64,000 nt of DNA, from NCBI RefSeq assembly GCF_021166475.1, contig NZ_JAJOYS010000001.1, positions 310,001 through 374,000 of the forward strand. The letters are read 5' to 3'. Below the pieces are notes generated by a model. That model was given only the letters and a program-made list of their open reading frames with translations. It ran no database searches and was not told the DNA's origin. Below are positions 47,976 to 57,682 of the stretch, piece after piece; the first letter of the stretch is position 1, and each line of letters opens with the position of its first letter. The stretch is from Pelagibacterium xiamenense (lineage in GTDB: Bacteria > Pseudomonadota > Alphaproteobacteria > Rhizobiales > Devosiaceae). Position numbers and translations under genes: made by a program.

Positions 47976-48413
47976 GTTGTCGCTCTTATTTTTTTACAAG
48001 AAAAAGAATACGCCTTGAGCTTTAATGACATCTTACTTCGAGAGGGCGTTGGAAAAAGATGTAAACGTCGCTTGGAAAACAGGACAACTTGATCGCGTCA
48101 ATATCGCCGCTGTTGCGTTCCCCTGTGTCCCGGCGTGGGCGAGGCCGGCTGCCGGAGCGGTGGTCGAGCAGGCCCTGGCGCCCGTCGATCCCGGGCGCAG
48201 GCTTTCCACAAACGCGGGGGCGTCGTTTTTGCGCGTCCCACATCCGCGACCGCTGCGAGATCGCCGTATCCGGGGAGGACTGGCCCCCCAAAGCCCGCAC
48301 CCGTACTTTGAGCGGCACCGGCCCTCAATTCCCCTGTTGCGCCCGCGCCCCGCTTCGATTAGGTTCCACCCCGTTCGCGCCTCCGGCTCTTCTTTGCGCC
48401 GCGCACGCGCCGG
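47976..48413. other. Non-coding stretch upstream of tRNA-Arg
   Basis: 438 bp between the HD-GYP start and the tRNA. The first 40 bases are AT-rich (poly-T/poly-A patches) and may hold the HD-GYP promoter. The rest is GC-rich with overlapping frames on both strands that lack ribosome-binding sites; I see no gene. Confidence 0.5.
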
Positions 48414-48490
<77 letters not shown>

Positions 48491-48736
48491 TTTCGCTAGG
48501 TAGAACAGTGTCTTAGATCTTCAGCTTGGTCACTCTCTTAAGTGGGGCGCAAGCTGCGCGTAAGCGTCGGGGGCTGTTTTACAACTCGATGCGATGCTAC
48601 GTCTGTTTTGATGCCGGTTTCGACGCGTCGATCCGACTTTTCCCCGCTGCCACGATGGATTCGGAAGCCGGCCTTGCGGTGGCTCGCCGGGGCCATCGTT
48701 TTGATGGTCGCATTTTAAGCCATTCGCTCGTTGCGG

Positions 48737-50065
48737 CTATTGGTTTGACGCTTTGGAACTTGCCTCATCGCTTCCGTCCAGACGCCGCACCTCGCGCAAC
48801 TGCGGGAAGATGACGGCCCAGGCAGCGGCGATCGGGATGATGAGTGCGCCACCAAGTGATAATGCAGCGACAGGGCCGATCCACGTGGCCATGACACCGG
48901 CCCGAAAAGCGCCCAGCTCGTTGGAAGCACCCACAAAGATCTGATTGACCGCGTTGACGCGGCCACGCAGGCCATCGGGTGTCCAGATCTGGACCAGCAC
49001 ATTGCGGATGTTTACGCTGATCATGTCGAAAGCGCCGATCAGGATCAGTGCGGCCAGCGAGATCCACAACGTGGTGGACAGTGCAAAAACCAGCGTTGCC
49101 ACGCCGAATCCGGCGACGGCCGCGAACATGATCTTGCCCGCGTGATTGCGGATCGGGAACAGGATAAGGGCGAGGCCCACGGCGATGGCTCCGACGGCCG
49201 GACCGGAGCGCAAAAGGCCCAGCCCTGCTGGCCCGATATCGAGCACATCGCGCGCATAGACCGGCAATAGAGCCATGGCGCCGCCAAACAGCACCGCGAA
49301 AAGATCGAGTGATATGGCGCCCAAAACCGGCCTGTTGGTCCACACGTAGCGAAAGCCCGCACTTACCGACTGCCAGCCCGCCATGGGTTTGTCTGCACGT
49401 GGCGCCAGCTTTGGAACGCCCAGGACGACAAAGAGTGACGCGGCAGCCAACAAGGCAGCGGCCGTACCAAATGCCAATCGAACGTCAATGGCGTAGAGCA
49501 AACCACCTGCAACGGGTCCGCAAATGGTCGCGAACTGATTGGCCGTAGCGTTGGCGGCCACGGCCGGGGGCAGGAGGCTGGTGGGCACGATATTGGGTAC
49601 GAGGGACTGGCGTGCCGGATTATAAAAGGCCCTCGTCGTGCCGAACAATGCGATTATGAGAAAGATCATCCAGTTTGTTGCAATCCCCGCGCCGGTGACT
49701 GCGAACAAAGCCAGCGCACACACGCCCATTAGCGCGAGCGTCACGCTCATGATCGTCCGGCGTGAAAACCGGTCCGCTACCGATCCGGTAATCAGGACCA
49801 GCAACAGTGCCGGCAGGAACTGGGAGAGGCCGACAAGGCCCAGGTCAAGCGGAGAGCGCGTGAGGTCGTAGAGATACCATCCCACCGCTACCGTTTGTAC
49901 CTGGACAGCAAAACTCGTCAGGACCAGGGCAAACCAATAGCTGCGATAGGCAGGTATCGAGAAGGCCGCGAAGCGGCCGGGAGTAGAAACATCGAGGGGC
50001 GTGGTGCTCACTTTGGGGCTCTGTCGGATGGCGGGGAACCAGGGCCGGGTGCGATCGGCCGGCAT
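48737..50065 (-). CDS. MFS transporter (EntS/MFS_3-type exporter)
   Basis: About 425-442 residue permease with 12 TM helices, of the type related to enterobactin exporter EntS. Motifs: GSVADRFSRRTIM between TM2 and TM3, FYNPARQSLVPNIVP and the N-terminal FSIPAYRSYWFALVLTSFAVQVQ. The start is uncertain: ATG 50065 or GTG 50011 (VSTTPLDV), neither with a clear ribosome-binding site. It is divergent from the tctC-tctAB transporter across 554 bp, at the start of the catabolic region. Its substrate is unknown. Confidence 0.85.
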   Translation of the reverse strand: MPADRTRPWFPAIRQSPKVSTTPLDVSTPGRFAAFSIPAYRSYWFALVLTSFAVQVQTVAVGWYLYDLTRSPLDLGLVGLSQFLPALLLVLITGSVADRFSRRTIMSVTLALMGVCALALFAVTGAGIATNWMIFLIIALFGTTRAFYNPARQSLVPNIVPTSLLPPAVAANATANQFATICGPVAGGLLYAIDVRLAFGTAAALLAAASLFVVLGVPKLAPRADKPMAGWQSVSAGFRYVWTNRPVLGAISLDLFAVLFGGAMALLPVYARDVLDIGPAGLGLLRSGPAVGAIAVGLALILFPIRNHAGKIMFAAVAGFGVATLVFALSTTLWISLAALILIGAFDMISVNIRNVLVQIWTPDGLRGRVNAVNQIFVGASNELGAFRAGVMATWIGPVAALSLGGALIIPIAAAWAVIFPQLREVRRLDGSDEASSKASNQ

Positions 50066-50619
50066 CCGGCCCGGCAGATATCTGATCCTGGTTGGTCTAT
50101 ATCAGCCTTCGATTCTCCAGATTTGCGGCAAGCCATCACGAAAGGCAATTCACCCGCCCGGGTTCTGGACGCAAATCCTATGGCTCGGAGCCCCAATTAA
50201 ATGCCGCTGGTTCAAAATTTCACATCCAAGCGCCTCTGTCGTGACACAGGTGATCCATTGCCGTCCCGCCAGGTGCGCCAGTCCGGGCAGCAAGACATGT
50301 CCCGGCAGCTCATGTGGGCAGAACATAAGCAAACGCGTCGTTTTGCGGGCATCCGGTACGCGAAAGTGCATCGATTCAAGAGCATGGGACATAAGTTTGG
50401 TGATGACATCGTTTTTCTGACTGCCGCAACGGTCTAGCATCCGCAAATACGAAATCAGAGGAGCCATTTATGCGTGCAGCGCTTTGGGCGCTCCTGATTG
50501 GAGACACTGGCCTGCCGTGCGTTATCAAGCCGGAAGGCGCGAAAGGCGACGAGCCGGTGAGGAGGTCATGCCGCCTGTCGGCAGCCGTCAAGGAGGACAA
50601 TTTGCAAGAGGAGGTAGCA
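50066..50619. other. Divergent MFS/tctC control region
   Basis: 554 bp. It should hold the promoters of both flanking genes, but I see no clear -35/-10 pair. An in-frame ATG at 50470 with its own GAGGAG site would extend tctC by 50 residues; that extension is not signal-like, so it is either a leader peptide or chance. Confidence 0.45.
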
Positions 50620-51657
50620 ATGTCGATACTGAAAACGTTCAAGGTATCTGGCGCGGTTCTGGCGATGACGATGGGCGTGGCCCAAGCTGCATCGGCCCAG
50701 ACGGTCGAAGAATTCTATTCCAGCACGCCCGTCACAATAATGGTCAGTGCGCCGGCAGGAACCCTGTCAGATGTTCTGGCGCGCCAGTTCGCGACTTACT
50801 TTGCCCAGCACATACCTGGTGAGCCCGACATCGTTGTCATGAACGTGGCTGGAGCGGGTGGCATGGTGGCCGCAGGTCAGCTTCAAAGCAATCAGCCCAC
50901 CGACGGCTCGGTCATCGGTTTTCTGCAGCGCAACAATCTCTACCGTTCGCTTGTTGATGGCACCAACGACACTTTCGATCCGCGCGAAGTGCAATGGATT
51001 GGGAGCCTGAACAAGGAAAAGTACGCCATCGTTGCCTCCGGGCAGTCACCGGTACAATCGGCCGACGACATGTTCACCACGCCCATGGTGATCGGGGCAA
51101 CCGGGTTTGCCAACGAAAATCGGACGCTTGCGGCCTTGATGAATGATTATCTGGGCACGCAGTTCGAGATCATCCACGGCTATTCGGGTCGCGAAGAGGT
51201 CTATCTCGCCATGGAGCGCGGCGAGGTTGATGGCTGGCTGCCCACGGTCACGGGCCTGATCACCGGAGATCAGGCGCGACAGGTTGCGGAAGGTGAATTG
51301 ACTGTCCTTATGCAACTGGGCTGGGAGAACGATCCGGCGTTTCCCGATCTGCCCAACTTCTCCGACTATGTCGAGGACCCCGAGGTCGAGGCGCTGATCG
51401 ATTTCCTGATCCTGCCGTTTGAGGCGGGTCGTCCACTTGCCGTTCCCGCGGAAGTTCCCCAAGACCGTGTCGCTGCCTTGCGGGAGGCCTTCACGGCGAC
51501 CATGGAGGATCCCGCGTTCAAGACGTTGATGGAGGAGGCCGGTTCACCCCTCGAGCCGATCTCGGGCGAAGAGATAGCCGCAGTGGTGGATCAGTTGTAC
51601 GCAACACCCGAAGCGACCCTCGAAGACGTACGCACCCTGGTCACCGCCACCGACTGA
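50620..51657 (+). CDS. tctC: Tripartite tricarboxylate transporter substrate-binding protein (Bug/TctC)
   Basis: 345-residue periplasmic binding protein for a carboxylate. The start at 50620 is set by AAGAGGAGG 5 bases upstream and opens directly into a signal peptide (MSILKTFKVSGAVLAMTMG, cleavage near AASAQ). The Bug fold follows, with the family-type segment VVMNVAGAGGMVAAGQL near the ligand loop and GYSGREEVYLAMERGEVDGW in the second lobe. A terminator hairpin follows, then the fused membrane subunit. The ligand is unknown; the neighbours suggest an aromatic acid. Confidence 0.88.
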   Translation: MSILKTFKVSGAVLAMTMGVAQAASAQTVEEFYSSTPVTIMVSAPAGTLSDVLARQFATYFAQHIPGEPDIVVMNVAGAGGMVAAGQLQSNQPTDGSVIGFLQRNNLYRSLVDGTNDTFDPREVQWIGSLNKEKYAIVASGQSPVQSADDMFTTPMVIGATGFANENRTLAALMNDYLGTQFEIIHGYSGREEVYLAMERGEVDGWLPTVTGLITGDQARQVAEGELTVLMQLGWENDPAFPDLPNFSDYVEDPEVEALIDFLILPFEAGRPLAVPAEVPQDRVAALREAFTATMEDPAFKTLMEEAGSPLEPISGEEIAAVVDQLYATPEATLEDVRTLVTATD

Positions 51658-51670
51658 GGAGGCGACCGCA

Positions 51671-51710
51671 AGCGGGGAAGGGCACCAGTTCGTTCCCCGC
51701 TCGTGCTTTT
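51671..51710 (+). terminator. Intercistronic hairpin between tctC and tctAB
   Basis: 9-bp perfect stem AGCGGGGAA (51671-51679) / TTCCCCGCT (51693-51701), then CGTGCTTTTTGT. Likely a partial terminator giving more binding protein than permease mRNA. Confidence 0.65.
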
Positions 51711-51829
51711 TGTCACAAGGCTGGCCGCACCCCGGCCGGCACCCCTCTTTTTCACGTTCGCACATCCTCAGGCTGGACTGTGCAGGTCCGAAGGTCCAGA
51801 CAGGCCCGGGTCAAGGGAGAAATCGTCAA

Positions 51830-53890
51830 ATGGAAGCCCTGTTCGATGGAGCCATGATGGACGCCGCCGGTCAGGCGCTGCTGACGGTCTTGCAGCCCGA
51901 GCGCATCATGTTCCTCTGGCTCGGTGTCCTGGTGGGACTGGCCATTGGTCTGCTGCCGGGTATCGGCGGCTTGACCGGCTTTGCCCTTCTGGTTCCCTTT
52001 ACCTACACCATGGAGCCGTTTTCCGGCATTGCGATGCTGCTGGGCATGATGGCCGCCAGTTCGATCTCTGACCCCATACCTTCGGTCTTGTTCGGTGTTC
52101 CCGGGACCACAGCGTCCCAGGCCACGGTTCTTGATGGCCATGCGATGGCAAAAAAGGGCGAGGCGGGCCGAGCGCTGAGCGCTGCCTACGGGGCCTCGCT
52201 CGTTGGTGGGCTGGTCGGGGCGGCGGTTCTGGGACTGGCGATTCCGATTCTGCGGCCGCTGGTTTTGTCCATCGCAACGCCCGAACTGCTCGCCATCACC
52301 ATTTTCGGCATCGCCATGGTGTCGGCGCTCTCCGGCAGTGCCCCCCTTCGCGGCATTGTGGCCGCCTGTATGGGCATTCTTGTCGGCATGATCGGCACCA
52401 ATCTAATGACCGGTGAGCAACGCTGGACGGCAGGGGCGCTCTATCTGTGGGATGGCGTGCCCATGCTGCCGGTGTTGCTTGGTCTTTTTGCACTGCCCGA
52501 ACTTTGCGATCTGGCCATCAGGCGCCGCGCTCTGGCCGAGGAGCGCAAGTTCAGCGCCACTCAGGGGATGATCAAGGGGCTCAAGGACTGCGTCGCCAAC
52601 TGGTTCCTCATCTTGCGATGCAGTGGCCTGGGCGCGGTTCTTGGGGCGATCCCCGGGATCAGCGGCTCGGTGCTTGATTGGTTCGCCTATGGTCACGCCA
52701 TACAGACCGAGAAGGGCGCTCGCGAAACATTCTCCAAAGGGGATGTGCGCGGCGTCATTGCGCCCGAAGCGGCCACTAATGCAAGCACCGGCGCCATCCT
52801 CGTTCCGGCCATCGCCTTCGGCGTTCCTGGCGGGGCGGCAACGGCGATCCTGCTCAGCGCCCTCATGGTCCACGGTATCGTTCCGGGCCCAGAAATGCTC
52901 ACGCGCAACCTCGACATGACCTATTCGATGGTGTGGAGCATTGCGCTGGCCAATGTCTTTGGTGCCGGGATCTGCTTTGTGCTCAGTGGGCAATTGGCCA
53001 AGATATCGACACTGCGCTACACGCTGGTGCTGCCCATCATCTTGTCCATCGTTTACGTCGGCGCGTTCCAGGGCTCCAAAAGCTGGGGCGACATGATCGT
53101 TCTTCTTGGTTTCGGCATCCTGGGCTGGGTGATGAAGCAGCTCAAATGGGCCCGGCCGCCACTCATACTGGGTCTGGTGCTCGGCGCGTTGATGGAGCGC
53201 TACATGTCGATCTCGATCATGCGCTATGATGCCGATTGGCTCTTGCGGCCCGGCGTTATCATTCTGCTGGGCTTTTCGTTCCTCGTTCTCTTCCGTCCCC
53301 TGTTCGGACAATTGGCCCGCAAGGGGTTCAGGGTCGTACTGCCGGCGAGCACGCGTCCGGTTTTCCGGCCTGAGGACCTTCTCTACGTCTTCTTCATGGT
53401 GGTGGCTGGCTACATGTTGGTCCAGGCGCAGCAGTGGTCGTTCAGTGCCCGCATTGGCCCGACCGTTGTGGCGTGGACGGCGATCATTGCCGGAGCGGTC
53501 AGCCTTTTGTTCCTCGTTTTCTCGAACCGCAGCCATCCCAAAACCGAAGCGAGCGGCCAGGGAGACGACATCTACATGGATCTTAGTACCGACACCGGCG
53601 ATGGATTGACCGCGCGCATCATGGTCATGCGCGCAGGGATTTTCTTGGTTTGGGTTCTTGGATTTCTGCTCGCCATGGCGCTCATCGGGATGATCCCGGC
53701 CATCGCCGTAATGATCATAGCGTTCATGCGCCTCGAGGGGCGCGAGCGCTGGACGCTCTGCATCTTGAATTCGGCGGCAGCGACGGTGCTCATTTATGTG
53801 GTCTTTGACCAGGTCATCCGGGTGCCGTGGCCTTCCACGGTACTCGGCGCCCTGTTGCCCCCACTTGCTGCGATCATCCCGTCGGTGTGA
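51830..53890 (+). CDS. Fused tripartite tricarboxylate transporter permease, TctA-TctB
   Basis: 686-residue inner-membrane protein. Residues 1 to about 490 are a complete TctA: GLLPGIGGLTGFALLVPFTY, the DPIPSVLFGVPGTTASQATVLDG substrate loop split over the first half, and its repeat IPAIAFGVPGG-type segment in the second half (VPAIAFGVPGGAATAILLS). After a charged linker, about residues 520-686 hold four further TM helices with the low-conservation pattern of TctB. TctA and TctB are normally separate genes of about 500 and 150 residues. The start at 51830 has AGGGAGA upstream. Confidence 0.85.
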   Translation: MEALFDGAMMDAAGQALLTVLQPERIMFLWLGVLVGLAIGLLPGIGGLTGFALLVPFTYTMEPFSGIAMLLGMMAASSISDPIPSVLFGVPGTTASQATVLDGHAMAKKGEAGRALSAAYGASLVGGLVGAAVLGLAIPILRPLVLSIATPELLAITIFGIAMVSALSGSAPLRGIVAACMGILVGMIGTNLMTGEQRWTAGALYLWDGVPMLPVLLGLFALPELCDLAIRRRALAEERKFSATQGMIKGLKDCVANWFLILRCSGLGAVLGAIPGISGSVLDWFAYGHAIQTEKGARETFSKGDVRGVIAPEAATNASTGAILVPAIAFGVPGGAATAILLSALMVHGIVPGPEMLTRNLDMTYSMVWSIALANVFGAGICFVLSGQLAKISTLRYTLVLPIILSIVYVGAFQGSKSWGDMIVLLGFGILGWVMKQLKWARPPLILGLVLGALMERYMSISIMRYDADWLLRPGVIILLGFSFLVLFRPLFGQLARKGFRVVLPASTRPVFRPEDLLYVFFMVVAGYMLVQAQQWSFSARIGPTVVAWTAIIAGAVSLLFLVFSNRSHPKTEASGQGDDIYMDLSTDTGDGLTARIMVMRAGIFLVWVLGFLLAMALIGMIPAIAVMIIAFMRLEGRERWTLCILNSAAATVLIYVVFDQVIRVPWPSTVLGALLPPLAAIIPSV

Positions 53891-53953
53891 CCGTGCTGAC
53901 ATGGCGCGCGCTGGCTGCTAACGCTTGGCTTGCGGGTTATCCAGTTGGCAGTT

Positions 53954-55183
53954 ATGGCGAACGATTTGCACGATACCGAAGTCTTCTTCCCCAGCCTTAC
54001 CCAGTTGCGGGCATTCTACGAGGCCGCCCGGTTGGGAAGCATTTCGCGCGGATCTGAAGCCTTGTTGCGCTCGCAGTCCGCAGTGACCCAGGCGGTCCAG
54101 AGCCTTGAGGCTGAACTTGAGGTGACGCTTTTTGACCGGACCCGCACGGGATCCTACGTCACAGAGATGGGCCGGATTTTGCAAAACCGGGCCGAGCGGT
54201 GCTTTTCCAAGATGGAGGCCGCCATCGATCGCGTCCAGCAGAGCGGGGCGGACAACCCAAGGCCCCCCCTTGCTAGCCGGCGCCTGACGCGGGCGCAAAT
54301 TCTGGCGCTGATTGCCGTCCACGAATATGGTTCCTTTGCCCAGGCCGCGCGGCACATGCCTGTTTCGCTCGCGTCCATGCAGCGTTCGGCCCGAAATCTT
54401 GAAAAGCAGCTCGGGCGCAAACTGTTCGCCCACACCGCCCATGGAATCAGCACAAATCCGGTTGGCGCACGGCTGTCCAATGAGCTCCAACTCGCCATCC
54501 GTGAGCTGGAATGGGCGCAGGAAGAGATGCGGTCCTACCAGGGCCTGTTGCGTGGGCGGCTGCTGGTCGGTTCGCTGCTTCTTGCGGGTAACAATTACAT
54601 CTCATCGGAACTGGGAAAGTTCGCCGAGCTTCACCCGCAGGTCAACATTCGCCTCATCAATGCGCCCTATGACGAATTGCTCTCCAAGCTGCGCGGCGGG
54701 TCCATCGACTTTCTGGTGGGGCTTCTCAAGTCGCCCCCACCGACCGATGATGTGGTCGAAGAGCCCTTGATGTTCGATTCCTATACAGTGGCGGCAGCCC
54801 GCAACCACCCCTTGGCCAGTATGGACGACATCTCTTGCGAGACCTTGCGCGAATATGAATGGGTCGCCCCCGGAGTTGGCGCCCAGCGGCGGCGGGTGTT
54901 TGAATCCATCTTTGGCGACGGACCGCTTCCCCGTTTCAGTGTCGAAACCCACTCGCTGCTAACGATCTTTATTCTGCTGTCCCAGAGCGAACGAATGGCC
55001 GTGATGACCCGCTCGGAACTGTCGGTGGACAAGAAGCTGGGACACAACCTTTCGGCCATCGACTATCCGATCCAGGCGCCTCCTGCGACCATTGGCGTCA
55101 CAACGCGCGTCAATTGGCAGGCCACGCGCCTCCAGCGGGCATTCCTGGATTTTCTGCGCGAGGGGCCGCATCGGACCGTCTAA
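53954..55183 (+). CDS. LysR-type regulator with two N-terminal HTH domains, copy 1
   Basis: 409-residue regulator, about 100 residues longer than a normal LysR protein. The first winged HTH is at about residues 14-75 (LTQLRAFYEAARLGSISRGSEALLRSQ over its start) and a second at about 108-170 (LTRAQILALIAVHEYGSFAQAA and the end LGRKLFAHTAHG). The effector domain runs from about 195 to 400. It lies 63 bp after the fused permease and upstream of the amidohydrolase and dioxygenase genes, so it probably controls uptake and ring cleavage. The start is taken as ATG 53954; TTG 53930 is also in frame. Confidence 0.85.
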   Translation: MANDLHDTEVFFPSLTQLRAFYEAARLGSISRGSEALLRSQSAVTQAVQSLEAELEVTLFDRTRTGSYVTEMGRILQNRAERCFSKMEAAIDRVQQSGADNPRPPLASRRLTRAQILALIAVHEYGSFAQAARHMPVSLASMQRSARNLEKQLGRKLFAHTAHGISTNPVGARLSNELQLAIRELEWAQEEMRSYQGLLRGRLLVGSLLLAGNNYISSELGKFAELHPQVNIRLINAPYDELLSKLRGGSIDFLVGLLKSPPPTDDVVEEPLMFDSYTVAAARNHPLASMDDISCETLREYEWVAPGVGAQRRRVFESIFGDGPLPRFSVETHSLLTIFILLSQSERMAVMTRSELSVDKKLGHNLSAIDYPIQAPPATIGVTTRVNWQATRLQRAFLDFLREGPHRTV

Positions 55184-55417
55184 ATCCGCGCCGCCAATCT
55201 TCTTATGTCCGATCCGTGAAAAACGCCGCCTTGTCCTCGGGGGCGCAATGTCCAGCTTTCTGTTTTTTCTTATACCAGGTGGCAGATTTGGAATTTGAGT
55301 GAACAGGGCGGAACGGTGTCTGTTGGTGGCCACCTGATCGGCCGGAGCGGGCGCGCGTTCAAGGCGTGGTTACGGAACCGGACGTGAACTGCCGCCCATA
55401 TAGGAGTTCCCCAAAAT

Positions 55418-56281
55418 ATGACTGTCGTCGATATTCATCCCCATATCGTCTCGCGCGATACGGCGCGCTATCCTATGTCCCCTATTGGCGGCAAGCGTTC
55501 GGACTGGTCTCACCAGCGCTCCATCGAACTCGACACGCTGATCGAGAGCATGGACGCAGCAGGCGTGGACAAGGCCGCGGTGGTCCATTCCTCCACCACC
55601 TATGGTTTCAACTGCGACTATGTGGCCGACGCGATCGCGCAACATCCCGATCGGCTGACCGGGGTCTTCTCGGTCAATGTTCTTGAGCCGGAAGCGCCAG
55701 AAGCGATGCGCCACTGGTATGAGCGCGGCTTGACCGGAATGCGGATATTTGCCCGTGGGAGCACGCTCAAGCAGGCATGGCTATCCATCGACGACCCGCG
55801 GGTATTTCCGTGCTACGAACTGGCGGGAGAGCTCGGTATTCCCGTTGCAACCAATGCGACGGTCAAAATGCTTGAGCAGATCGAGACCGTGGTGAGCGCC
55901 TTTCCCAAGGTTTCTTTCGTGATCGATCATCTGGGACGTAGCGATTTTTCCGACGGGCCGCCTTATGACAACGCAGCACCGATCCTGAGCCTGGCACGCT
56001 TTCCCAACGTCTATCTCAAGGTCACAACCAATAATCTTCGCGAATCCCGCGACGGCAAGTCCGATCCCATGACGTTGTTTCCCAAACTGGTCTCGGTGTT
56101 CGGTGCCGATCGGATGGCGTGGGGGTCCAACTATCCTGCTTCGCAGGGCACGCTCGAGCAAATGGTGGATCTCGCACGCGATTGCCTTGCTGGTGTCTCG
56201 CAGGCGGACCGCGATTTGATCATGGGCGGCACTGCCCTCAATCTGTATCCGGCACTTGCCGAAAAGACTGCATCGGCCTGA
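55418..56281 (+). CDS. Amidohydrolase family protein (LigI-like TIM-barrel hydrolase)
   Basis: 287-residue amidohydrolase_2 member. The metal motif DIHPHI is at residues 5-10, the strand motif FVIDHLGRSD is in the second half and the last barrel motif is MAWGSNYPAS. In LigI and relatives that last motif usually has Asp (WGSDxP), so Asn is a notable change at a catalytic position. Members hydrolyse lactones such as 2-pyrone-4,6-dicarboxylate, or decarboxylate or hydrate ring-cleavage products. TAGGAG lies 9 bases before the ATG. It precedes the extradiol dioxygenase gene. Confidence 0.78.
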   Translation: MTVVDIHPHIVSRDTARYPMSPIGGKRSDWSHQRSIELDTLIESMDAAGVDKAAVVHSSTTYGFNCDYVADAIAQHPDRLTGVFSVNVLEPEAPEAMRHWYERGLTGMRIFARGSTLKQAWLSIDDPRVFPCYELAGELGIPVATNATVKMLEQIETVVSAFPKVSFVIDHLGRSDFSDGPPYDNAAPILSLARFPNVYLKVTTNNLRESRDGKSDPMTLFPKLVSVFGADRMAWGSNYPASQGTLEQMVDLARDCLAGVSQADRDLIMGGTALNLYPALAEKTASA

Positions 56282-56576
56282 CTGACGGGCAAAGTGGCGA
56301 TTGCACGGGCCAAATTACGTGTGCCCGGCCGATGAAATGCGGGCAGCACGCACTGGTTTCGCCGCGGCTGGCGCCCCCGTGAGTTTCGTGAGTAAGAACT
56401 GTCGTGCGTCCGCCTCGGCTCGATCCACGGCGCCTGCCATAAACCTGCGTCCTGCATTCTGCCGAGAAAGACTTATCTCTCGGAGCGCAATCGCTATACC
56501 CCTTCCAGCACGCCCGTGCGCTACAACCACTGCACCCAGCTGGTCAGTGGAGCACGCACAGGAGCATCATCTACCA

Positions 56577-57587
56577 ATGAGCATACCAGAGGTCGTAAAA
56601 GATCCCCCCTTCAACATCACCCGTGCCAGCCACGTCCGTTATTACGTCAAAGATCTCGACCGCTCGGTCGAATTTTATACCGAGATCTTTGGCTTTGTGG
56701 TGAGCGCAATCGAGAACGGCATCGCCTACCTGCGTGGCACAGAGGAATCCTGTCATCACTCGGTGGTCCTGATGCAGAACGCCGATAAGGCCGGCACCTC
56801 GGAATGCATCGGGATGCGCGTGGCGTCCGAAGACGACATCCATAAGGCCAAGGCCCATTTCGAAGCAGTCGGCGGTACCGCAGAGATCGTCGAGCGCCCG
56901 CATCAGGGCCTCAGCCTGATGACCCGCTTCGGCGAAGGCTTCCCGCCAGTAGAGCTTTGCTCGAGCATGACCGTCCTGACTCGCACGATGAACGACTTCC
57001 GCTCACAGAAAGGCGGGCGGGTGCTGCGGCTCGACCACTATCAATGCGCCGTGCCCGATGCGACCTTGGCAGTAAAACGTTTCATGGCGCTTGGCTTCCG
57101 ACCGTCGAAATACACGCTCGACGAGGATACGGGCAAGGTGCTCAGCATTTTCCTCAGCCGCAAGAATAATCCGCATGATCTTGTGATGGCGTATGCGATG
57201 GGGCCGCGGCTGCATCATGTCGCCTTCGTGGTATCGGACCTTCAGGCGATGCTGCGCGCAGCTGACATCGCGGCCAATATGGGTTACGGGCGCGACGTGG
57301 AACACGGGCCGGGCCGGCATGGGCCGCCCAACGGGGTCTTTCTCTACTTCCGCGACCCCGACGGGCACCGGATCGAATTCATCCTGCCGCCGATGCAGTT
57401 CATGGACCCCGAAGACCAGCCGAATACCTGGTCTTCGACCGATGGTTCCTCTCTCGTTCCCTGGGGCAACGGTCCACCACAGAAATGGCGTGAGCAGATG
57501 ACGCATTTCGATGGTCTCGAACCGGCGGGTGGCCCATTGGCGCGCTGGACCTCGCTCACCGACCCCCGTCATCCCCAGAAGACGTGA
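56577..57587 (+). CDS. Type I extradiol dioxygenase, homoprotocatechuate 2,3-dioxygenase type
   Basis: 336-residue two-module VOC-fold ring-cleavage dioxygenase. Predicted metal ligands are His154 (RLDHYQ), His214 (RLHHVAF) and Glu267 (GHRIEF); His200 and Tyr257 stand at the acid-base and second-sphere positions known from Brevibacterium homoprotocatechuate 2,3-dioxygenase (H155, H214, E267, H200, Y257). The GPGRHG loop is kept, but the residue before it that is Arg243 in that enzyme is His here, so the substrate side chain may differ. The start at 56577 follows AGGAG at 12 bases; the longer frame to 56301 is spurious. A terminator follows. Confidence 0.85.
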   Translation: MSIPEVVKDPPFNITRASHVRYYVKDLDRSVEFYTEIFGFVVSAIENGIAYLRGTEESCHHSVVLMQNADKAGTSECIGMRVASEDDIHKAKAHFEAVGGTAEIVERPHQGLSLMTRFGEGFPPVELCSSMTVLTRTMNDFRSQKGGRVLRLDHYQCAVPDATLAVKRFMALGFRPSKYTLDEDTGKVLSIFLSRKNNPHDLVMAYAMGPRLHHVAFVVSDLQAMLRAADIAANMGYGRDVEHGPGRHGPPNGVFLYFRDPDGHRIEFILPPMQFMDPEDQPNTWSSTDGSSLVPWGNGPPQKWREQMTHFDGLEPAGGPLARWTSLTDPRHPQKT

Positions 57588-57639
57588 TGGGGGCTATTAT
57601 TCAGTAGGAGCCATTCCTGGCTCGTACCAGATTCTGGCG

Positions 57640-57682
57640 CGAAGGCCGACTGCTGCACGCGGCTCGGCCTTCGACCTTTTTT
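57640..57682 (+). terminator. Terminator after the dioxygenase gene
   Basis: 10-bp perfect stem CGAAGGCCGA / TCGGCCTTCG with a 14-nt loop, then ACCTTTTTT. Confidence 0.85.

Noticed and set aside
52403-53902. 499-codon minus-strand frame opposite the fused permease
   Set aside because: His/Arg/Glu-rich antisense of TM helices; no start signal.
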